Part shown: piece by piece, positions 15,248 to 21,585 of the stretch | How the letters are laid out: each line of letters begins with the position of its first letter | Position numbering within the stretch: the stretch's first letter is position 1 | Assembly: GCA_003696565.1 (NCBI GenBank) | Contig: RFHA01000029.1 | Coordinates: forward strand, 1-32,405 | Length of the DNA: 32,405 bases | Reading direction: 5' to 3' | Origin: Chloroflexota bacterium | GTDB taxonomy: Bacteria; Chloroflexota; Anaerolineae; Aggregatilineales; Phototrophicaceae | Notes under the pieces: generated by a model | What the model was told of the DNA's origin: nothing | The model's input: only the letters and a program-made list of their open reading frames with translations | Databases searched by the model: none | Position numbers and translations under genes: made by a program

Positions 15248-15799
15248 ATGTCATCCACACCAATTCAAGCCTTCCCAACAATCGACGGCGTTTATACTGT
15301 GCCAATTAAAGCCTATGTGGATGCACGTGGGCAATTTATGGAAACATTCCGCAGAGAATGGTTCCCCTGGGTCAATTGGGAAAAAATCCAGCACAATCGT
15401 TCTGATAGCAAAGCAGGGGTATTACGTGGACTGCATTATCACTTCTGGCAGATTGATTATTGGTATGTTTCAAAAGGAATAATTCGTGTTGGTATGGTCG
15501 ATCTACGCCCATCATCCCCTACATATCTTCAAGCTGCAACACTAGAAATGGGTGATTCAAATAACATTGGGTTATTTATTCCTATTGGTGTAGCGCATGG
15601 CTTTTTGGCATTAACCGATTGCATTTTAACCTATGTTGTCAACAATTATTATAACGGTGGCGTGGATGAACGTGGCGTGTTATGGAATGATCCAACATTA
15701 GGCATTGATTGGCAAATAACCAACGAACCAATTATCTCCGAACGAGATCAAACTAATCGCTTGTTAAAGGATATTCCAGCAGATGAACTACCGACATGA
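15248..15799 (+). CDS. dTDP-4-dehydrorhamnose 3,5-epimerase (RmlC)-like cupin protein
   Basis: A 183-residue protein of the RmlC/RfbC family, cupin fold. Visible marks are DARGQFMETFRREW (normally DxRGxFxE), HNRSDSKAGVLRGLHYH with the catalytic His in LRGLHYH, VDLRPSSPTY, IPIGVAHGFLALTD and the YYNGGVDERGVLWNDPTLGI segment, then PIISERDQ. Family members epimerise or isomerise dTDP-ketohexoses. The Lys that follows LHYQ by about ten residues in RmlC is not obvious here (DYWYVSKG), so activity on dTDP-4-keto-rhamnose cannot be assumed. No rmlA, B or D lies in the window; the partners are an SDR and a GNAT, which would fit a side branch of sugar modification (inference). Confidence 0.85.
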   Translation: MSSTPIQAFPTIDGVYTVPIKAYVDARGQFMETFRREWFPWVNWEKIQHNRSDSKAGVLRGLHYHFWQIDYWYVSKGIIRVGMVDLRPSSPTYLQAATLEMGDSNNIGLFIPIGVAHGFLALTDCILTYVVNNYYNGGVDERGVLWNDPTLGIDWQITNEPIISERDQTNRLLKDIPADELPT

Positions 15800-15807
15800 T
15801 CAGCATA

Positions 15808-18498
15808 TTAATCGCCCTGCAACCCGTTAAGATAACCAGAAAGCCATTTCATGGTATCAATCGCGCTTTGAGGTTCTTGTTCACCTGTAAAAAGCATTCG
15901 TTCAATGTCTTCTTCTCGGCGCATAAGGGAGGATTTGCTACGGTTATCTGCCATTTGAATGATGAGCGTAGCAAGTTCTTTTAAATTCTTTGCCAAAACA
16001 CTCCGTTCATCCGGTGTTAGCTCATTCTGATGATTAGCTAGTTCAGAACGTACGGTTTCTTGGTCAAAATCAAGACGATTATCAAATGAATCGAAAAAAG
16101 CCTGAAGCATCGTATAAGTAATACTGATGGCATCAGCAAATTCTTCTAATGTACGTTTGCCTAGTATTTTACGCACGGCAATCATCGTCTGAACAACAGA
16201 ACGCAGACGCTCTAAAGATTTTTTACCGTCTAGTGCTTTATCAAACTGCTGTAAACGGGAAAGTGGCAATGTTTGGAGATAGTCTCGCCACCAACCAATA
16301 AACTGGTTTCGCGCGTTGTTGCTCCAATTCACTGCTTTTTGAATATTGAGCAAGCACTCAACCTGCTGTACTTCATTTTCCAAGTTTTCGATATATGCCA
16401 ACATACGACGCATGACCGGACGAATGGCAATTTCCACCCGTGCCTCCGCAATCAGATATATCATTTGCTCCAACATATCAAATGAAACAGCGAGTGCTAT
16501 ATTCTGTTGAAGTAACCGCGCAGATTGCTCCACCAATTCTAATGTTGAATCCCGCTGCCAACTACGTGCCTGTGCTATCCAAAGATAAACATCCAACACT
16601 TGTTGAACTGTGATAATCTCGTTTGTATTTAGTAACCCTGTTAGCGTGATAATTTTTGATGGAGACAAAGTAGACGTGTGAAAAGCTGCCGTCAAAAAGG
16701 CAAACAAGCGATCTTGCTCAGATAACCGCTGACACATTTGCAAGAAGAGCGTTGAGTCTTCTGCTGTAATAATCCATTCTAACAAGGCTTCGATAGCCGC
16801 ATTAGATAACCAATCAACACCATCACAGGTCAACCGATGAAGGATTGTAGCAGGCTGGTAAGTCGGTGGCAAACCGTTTTCTGGCTCAGCCACATAAAGT
16901 GCCCACAGATATTCAATATGCGCCGTAGAAAACACTTCCGCAGCGGAAAGATCATGTGGGGCATCCTCTAATGCCCTCGCAAATACAATCAGAGCAAGTT
17001 CTCGTCCCATTTCAATTGTTGCATGAACCGCTTGTGGTGCATATGTGCGTAATGCAGTGCCAAGCGGATCATCCAATGCATCAAAAAACTGCTCATCATC
17101 AAGCAGCATTTCTAATAAATCCGGGACACGTTTAGCCGTAAAAACCAGTAACCGACGTGCTAATTCACCATCCTGATATGCTTGTTTTTTAGCAGAAACA
17201 ATACCATCGCACAGCACACCATTTAATTCATATGATGCAGGTTCACGGGCAATCAGTCGGAACCAAGCCATCACCGTTTCCGCATCGCCATCTTGGATAA
17301 CGATCTGCAATGAAATAACCGCCGCAGCATGTAACACAGGCAACCAAGACTCATCAACTTCCTCTGCTTGCCCTAAATATGTCCTGACGAAAAAGTAAAC
17401 TGCATCCGGCTCATCTTGTAACATTGCCGTCAGGGTTTCATGAATAAACAAGTGCATTTCATCGTCAATCGACATCAGATGAGCCAATAATTGGACGGCT
17501 TCCGTATCCCGTTCAGAAAGGCTATGTCGCATCAATGCTTGAGCATAACGGAGACGTGTTGCATCATGCGGCAAATCTTCTCGCATGATTGTCTTTAAAT
17601 ATTGCACATCTACCGCCTCACCGGACATAACCGCCGCATCCAATTCATACCGTTCCACAAGATGACTTAACCCATCTTGTAAAGAGTTGTTTTGCATGAC
17701 ATGAACAGACATGAGTTCCATAGCGCGCAGTTCTGCTACAAAATCTTTTTCATCTTCCTGCCATAGTCGTTCAAGACACTGCACATATCGTGATTGTGGT
17801 ATGCCGTTCATAGAAAACTGATCATATTCAACAACTAAACGCTCAGTCTGTGCATCAGTATCAGAAAACACAATTGTCACTGGCGTTATATCTGGTTGAT
17901 CAAGGTTGGTTACAAATGTTAAGACACTGCGCACCGAAGATGGCAACAGCAGCATCAACCCTTGAATCAGCTCTAACCGTTCGCGCACATTGGGTGGAAA
18001 ATGCCGAATGACTAAACGCCGAGCGTCCAATGCGGCATCTAACAACATAAATAAATTGTGCATCCCACCATATTTTGAACCCAGCTTTTGAAACAACGTA
18101 ACACGTCTATCCGCTGTCCAGGTAGGAGTCGTCTGGATATATAGGGGCTTGGGGTTCTGTAAGTAAGACGTAATTAAGTCATCCACCGCGTCAAATAACC
18201 AAACGATATTCCCGCCAGACATCTGCATCAACGAACGCGGCACCAGGACAACTTGAGCATAGACCTTGTTATCCTGATTTTGTGAACGAACGAGTAAAAA
18301 ATCCTGATTAGGACCATCAAATATACCTAAGGATAATGACCCTTGTGGGGTTGGGAAATCCACAGGTTGAATCGCCACCAACCCTTGCCATAGCAACGCA
18401 TCGGCACGAGTTAATTCACCAGTCATTGCCAAGGGGGTCATCCCCGCTTCTGTTACAGCATAAATAATATAATCCAGGGTGTTTTTCTCAAAAGACAT
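15808..18498 (-). CDS. Large helical protein of unknown function (896 aa)
   Basis: An 896-residue, mostly helical protein that I do not recognise. The first 110 residues are strand-rich (MTPLAMTGELTRADALLWQG, DFLLVRSQ, YAQVVLVPRSLM) and the rest is a long run of amphipathic helices rich in Leu, Ala, Glu and Asp, without TM segments or signal peptide. Bacterial GTPase-associated GAP1-type proteins have a comparable layout with a beta-rich head and a helical body, but I see no motif that proves it. The ATG at 18498 is chosen over a TTG four codons earlier because GGTG lies 6 bases ahead. It is the last gene of the CNNM/CBS-cdd-recO strand run, 58 bases after recO, and converges with the RmlC-like gene, 8 bases apart. 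Confidence 0.82.
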   Translation of the reverse strand: MSFEKNTLDYIIYAVTEAGMTPLAMTGELTRADALLWQGLVAIQPVDFPTPQGSLSLGIFDGPNQDFLLVRSQNQDNKVYAQVVLVPRSLMQMSGGNIVWLFDAVDDLITSYLQNPKPLYIQTTPTWTADRRVTLFQKLGSKYGGMHNLFMLLDAALDARRLVIRHFPPNVRERLELIQGLMLLLPSSVRSVLTFVTNLDQPDITPVTIVFSDTDAQTERLVVEYDQFSMNGIPQSRYVQCLERLWQEDEKDFVAELRAMELMSVHVMQNNSLQDGLSHLVERYELDAAVMSGEAVDVQYLKTIMREDLPHDATRLRYAQALMRHSLSERDTEAVQLLAHLMSIDDEMHLFIHETLTAMLQDEPDAVYFFVRTYLGQAEEVDESWLPVLHAAAVISLQIVIQDGDAETVMAWFRLIAREPASYELNGVLCDGIVSAKKQAYQDGELARRLLVFTAKRVPDLLEMLLDDEQFFDALDDPLGTALRTYAPQAVHATIEMGRELALIVFARALEDAPHDLSAAEVFSTAHIEYLWALYVAEPENGLPPTYQPATILHRLTCDGVDWLSNAAIEALLEWIITAEDSTLFLQMCQRLSEQDRLFAFLTAAFHTSTLSPSKIITLTGLLNTNEIITVQQVLDVYLWIAQARSWQRDSTLELVEQSARLLQQNIALAVSFDMLEQMIYLIAEARVEIAIRPVMRRMLAYIENLENEVQQVECLLNIQKAVNWSNNARNQFIGWWRDYLQTLPLSRLQQFDKALDGKKSLERLRSVVQTMIAVRKILGKRTLEEFADAISITYTMLQAFFDSFDNRLDFDQETVRSELANHQNELTPDERSVLAKNLKELATLIIQMADNRSKSSLMRREEDIERMLFTGEQEPQSAIDTMKWLSGYLNGLQGD

Positions 18499-18556
18499 AC
18501 AATTCACCAACCAACATGCTGAATGGGGTAATTTTTACAGAAAGAAGGAAAACGCG

Positions 18557-19318
18557 CTAGGTGCGGATACGGCGGATAAAATCAACGCTTTGTAAACGGC
18601 GTTCCAAAAGAAAAGTGATATAACCCAACATCAAGCGTTCAACTTCCATATGAGTTTCTGGAGGTATCCTTAGCACCTGTATTTGTTGATATTCAGACCG
18701 CTGTAGATAACGCAAGAGTTTGAGTGTATTCAAACTAATAGGCACCAATGAATGACTATATTGCGCCGCAGATGGCACAACCACACCACCTTCTGCATAA
18801 CTAAAAAACTGATCTTGTGGTTGAATTGGTTCATGTGTAAACACACACTCATTTAGTTCTGGTCTAAAGCCAACAGCATCTAACAAACGTAACTCATAAA
18901 AGCGGGCAACTTTACGCAAATCATCAGTGTCACTAAGATAACTCAACGTATACATCAACAGATTAAACACATCAGTGAGGTCATCTTCCCCTTGCAACGT
19001 AAAGCGATCCGCTAACTCCGCAACATAGCTTGCATAAGCACTTCGTTGTAAATCTTCACGGATATTTAAATATGGCTCTACCAATTCAGCTTGGGTAACA
19101 AGATGAAAATTACGCCCCCGGCTGATAAGCATATCCACTAGTGCAAATAGTTCAACATGTCCGGTTTTTGTGCTGGTAGGTTTTCTGGCACCTTTGGCGA
19201 TGACATCTAACTTACCATGCGTTGGCGTAATAATTGTCAAGAGACGATCAGCTTCTGCAAAGTCTCGTCGTCGGATAATCAACGCCTGTGTGCGAAATGT
19301 GCGTTGTGAACGCGCCAT
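18557..19318 (-). CDS. recO: DNA repair protein RecO
   Basis: A 253-residue recombination mediator. RecO works with RecR and RecF to load RecA on SSB-coated single-stranded DNA. The N-terminal OB fold is clear: FRTQALIIRRRDFAEADRLL, then ITPTHGKLDVIAKGARKPTS and LFALVDMLISRGRNFHLVTQ; the helical C-terminal part follows (YASYVAELADRFT, ARFYELRLLDAVGFRPEL). The zinc-finger cysteines of many RecO proteins are missing: only the first Cys (NECVFTHEP) is left, and the rest of the loop has no CxxC. E. coli RecO also lacks zinc, so this need not impair function. The ATG at 19318 is used; the codon before it is TTG. It follows cdd by 6 bases. Confidence 0.93.
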   Translation of the reverse strand: MARSQRTFRTQALIIRRRDFAEADRLLTIITPTHGKLDVIAKGARKPTSTKTGHVELFALVDMLISRGRNFHLVTQAELVEPYLNIREDLQRSAYASYVAELADRFTLQGEDDLTDVFNLLMYTLSYLSDTDDLRKVARFYELRLLDAVGFRPELNECVFTHEPIQPQDQFFSYAEGGVVVPSAAQYSHSLVPISLNTLKLLRYLQRSEYQQIQVLRIPPETHMEVERLMLGYITFLLERRLQSVDFIRRIRT

Positions 19319-19324
19319 CAATTC

Positions 19325-19714
19325 TTATTCCAATAAGTCAATGGGGCTAAAACCTAAAGGCAATAATTCACGTAAACTTGCTTGATGATGAATATGCCCC
19401 TTAAAATCTGCCATAACAACTTGCATATCTGGTGAAAATTCATAAAGCATTTGCCGGCACATGCCACAAGGCGAACCACCGCTACGGGTGACAACGACAA
19501 TTAAATCGAATGAGTGGTATCCTTCGCTCACTGCCTTGACTAAAGCAGTACGCTCCGCACAAATTGTCACGGGATAAACAGCATTTTCTACATTACAACC
19601 AGAAAAGAGTGTTCCATCCGTTGCACGCAAAACTGCGCCCACAGGAAACTCGGAATAAGGCACGTAAGCATTGTTGCTGGCGGTAATCGCTTGTTGAATA
19701 AGTAAGTCAATCAT
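19325..19714 (-). CDS. cdd: Cytidine deaminase
   Basis: A 129-residue pyrimidine-salvage enzyme that converts cytidine and deoxycytidine to the uridine forms. It is the small, homotetrameric type. The signature is complete: SGCNVENAVYP at 38-48, ICAERTA with zinc ligand C52 and catalytic Glu54, and SPCGMCRQ with zinc ligands C83 and C86. The start is taken at the ATG at 19714 (MIDLLIQQA), which aligns with family N termini and overlaps the upstream CBS gene by 8 bases; ATG 19729, five codons earlier, has AGG directly against it and so a poor spacing. Lies between a CNNM/CBS gene and recO, an order common in bacteria, where era usually also sits. Confidence 0.95.
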   Translation of the reverse strand: MIDLLIQQAITASNNAYVPYSEFPVGAVLRATDGTLFSGCNVENAVYPVTICAERTALVKAVSEGYHSFDLIVVVTRSGGSPCGMCRQMLYEFSPDMQVVMADFKGHIHHQASLRELLPLGFSPIDLLE

Positions 19715-21026
19715 GTTCGTTTGATGCATCCTGCTTTACTTCGTCAAGGTTGTCTGGATGTTTACGGATGACGTGCACTTTACGGATACGCCGCCCTTCT
19801 ACTCCAATCACTTCAATATGCAGTTGTTGAGTTTCGATCACTTCCCCCACTAATGGGACACGCCCAAAATAGGTATAAATGTATCCGCCTAATGTGTCAC
19901 TATCATCTGTTGGCAAGTTAACATCCAGCATATCGTTAAAATCATCAAGGTCAATACTGGCATCAAACATATATTCATCAACGCCAAGTTGTTGATATTC
20001 ATCCTCTTCATCGAAATCATATTCGTCTTGAATATCACCGATAATCTGCTCAATAATGTCCTCAATGGTAACAAGCCCAGCTGTTCCACCATATTCATCA
20101 ATCACAATTGCCAGATGCACTTTTTGTGCTTGGAGTTCTTTCAGTAACTCATCCGCCCGTTTTGATTCCGGGACAAAATAAACAGGGCGCATTAAATCAC
20201 TGACTGTTTTAACCTTACGATCATCATCACTCCAGTGTGCCAATAAGTCTTTGGCATAAAGCAATCCCTTGATGGTATCCAGATTTTTTTCATAAATCGG
20301 CAAGCGAGAATACCCAGAAGAAACGAATAGTTCACCTGCTTCATCCAGTGTTTGATTAATCTCAATCGCCACAATATCGATGCGTGGCACCATCATCTCG
20401 CTCACACGGGTTTGATCTAATTGTAAGACAGAATAGATCATATCTTTTTCTTCATCTTCAATCGTGCCGCCTGTATGCCCCGCATCAACTAGAGTCATGA
20501 TCTCTTCTTCTGTGATGGTATTCACCAATTCACCACTTTTGAATATGGCAGAAACCAACTTGCTGATACGTAATAACAGAAGGATCAAGGGTTTGAGTAT
20601 CTGCACAAGCGCATACATCAAACCAGCAGCCCAGGGTAAAAACACATTGGCATATGTACTGCCAACTGCTTCTGGAACAATATCCCCAAAAATCACTACC
20701 AAAACACCAACGAGGAACAACCACGTGGCATAAAGCACAATGGGGTCTAAGTTAAATGCTGTCAGTAAAGGCTGAACAACGCCAAGGATCGTCACAGTGA
20801 CGATCATAAAGTGTAATGTCGTTCTAACAGTATAAAAAGTAATAGTCAACTGAGGCGATGCCACCAGCTCAATAATTTTACGGGCACGGTTATTTCCAGC
20901 ATCAGCTTGTTCACGAATGTGAGCCAAGCGCGCGTTGACCAACACGGCATGTGCCATCGAAACAACTGCTTGTAAGACTAAGAAAAGTAAAATAAGCAAC
21001 AAACCAGATAAACTGTCGTCGTTCAA
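19707..21026 (-). CDS. CNNM/CBS-pair transporter of the HlyC/CorC (hemolysin) family
   Basis: A 439-residue membrane protein. Residues 1-185 are a CNNM (DUF21) domain with four hydrophobic helices (LLLILLFLVLQAVVSMAHAV, MIVTVTILGVVQPLL, WLFLVGVLVVIFGDIVPEAV, LPWAAGLMYALVQILKPLIL). Then TITEEEIMTLVDAG, a CBS pair (about 207-330: VSEMMVPRIDIVAI, VSDLMRPVYFVPES, AIVIDEYGGTAGLVTIEDII) and a C-terminal CorC_HlyC domain (about 350-425: DASIDLDDFND.., DTLGGYIYTYFGRVPLVGEV). CNNM/CorC proteins are linked to magnesium and sodium transport, with the CBS pair binding nucleotide. It heads the minus-strand operon with cdd and recO. A 559-bp region with a strong RNA-like fold precedes it and may control it. 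Confidence 0.95.
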   Translation of the reverse strand: MNDDSLSGLLLILLFLVLQAVVSMAHAVLVNARLAHIREQADAGNNRARKIIELVASPQLTITFYTVRTTLHFMIVTVTILGVVQPLLTAFNLDPIVLYATWLFLVGVLVVIFGDIVPEAVGSTYANVFLPWAAGLMYALVQILKPLILLLLRISKLVSAIFKSGELVNTITEEEIMTLVDAGHTGGTIEDEEKDMIYSVLQLDQTRVSEMMVPRIDIVAIEINQTLDEAGELFVSSGYSRLPIYEKNLDTIKGLLYAKDLLAHWSDDDRKVKTVSDLMRPVYFVPESKRADELLKELQAQKVHLAIVIDEYGGTAGLVTIEDIIEQIIGDIQDEYDFDEEDEYQQLGVDEYMFDASIDLDDFNDMLDVNLPTDDSDTLGGYIYTYFGRVPLVGEVIETQQLHIEVIGVEGRRIRKVHVIRKHPDNLDEVKQDASNEHD

Positions 21027-21585
21027 GAGGAGTGTATCCTTTTACCATCTGTCGATAGAAAATACAACCCAGTGGGAAAGCCCCAACTGGTAATATAGAA
21101 GATAACATCGAGGAGGGTGTTTTTCGCTCACCAGGTTCCGGCACAAGTAACTAGGCAGTTTTAATTGCCCTTGGCACGTGTGCCGCTCCTTTCTCAAAAT
21201 AACCATAACTGTCCAAATCATACAAGCGCACATAGGCACTTTATGCTCGTTCAGAAGCCAAACACAGGTTAAAGCAAGTCTGTTTTTAACATATCCTCGG
21301 CTTGGTGTTATGCTCTGCACGAGTGATATTGAGAGTTAAGATGATCCATTTGCCCTCAACACGTTAAATTATACAACACGAATGTGTTTTGCCTAGTATG
21401 ATATGTGATTTTAAGTTGATTATACCTCTATCAGGAGCAAACGAATTTACCACAAAATTGTTGCTTTCATCAATACATGCCCCAAAAGTTCTATCGTAAC
21501 CAATTTTATTTCCGACAATCCGACTTTTAAGATATCTTACATCTGGATAAAATAGAAAAGCACAGTTAACTAACGGAGCGCACTC
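21027..21585. other. 559-bp stretch without a supported gene, between divergent operons
   Basis: Only weak open frames exist here; none has a good ribosome site or a protein-like composition. The left part (21069-21189) holds the multi-hairpin structure described separately. A TATAAT is present on the minus strand at 21368-21373, without a -35, and could start a long leader for the CNNM/CBS gene. On the plus strand GGAG sits 8 bases before the FHA gene start at 21586, with a weak TAAAAT about 35 bases upstream. Nothing else stands out. Confidence 0.6.
21069..21189 (-). ncRNA. Multi-hairpin structured leader candidate upstream of the CNNM/CBS gene
   Basis: Read on the minus strand, GGAG (21189-21186) pairs with CTCC (21115-21112) and closes a junction. 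Inside are CGGCACA (21185-21179) with TGTGCCG (21145-21139), itself enclosing GGCA/TGCC (21169-21166 with 21157-21154), and GGTG/CACC (21132-21129 with 21119-21116). Nearer the gene, CCAGT..GGG / CCC..ACTGG (21090-21069) forms a second hairpin 43 bases before the start. The whole is a plausible riboswitch-like leader. It does not match the M-box, cobalamin, ydaO, ZTP or fluoride consensus that I know. The inverted repeats read similarly on the plus strand, so orientation is inferred from the gene. Confidence 0.45.

Noticed and set aside
20911-21144. A 77-residue minus-strand frame over the start of the CNNM/CBS gene
   Set aside because: It overlaps a well-supported gene in another frame and matches nothing.
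21069-21189. Identification of the leader as an M-box, cobalamin, c-di-AMP or fluoride riboswitch, or as 6S RNA
   Set aside because: None of the consensus cores I know for these classes is present, so only an unnamed structured RNA is proposed.
21042-21320. A 92-residue open frame on the minus strand in the 559-bp gap
   Set aside because: Composition is not protein-like (Cys/Trp-rich without pattern), there is no ribosome site, and it runs through the base-paired leader structure.
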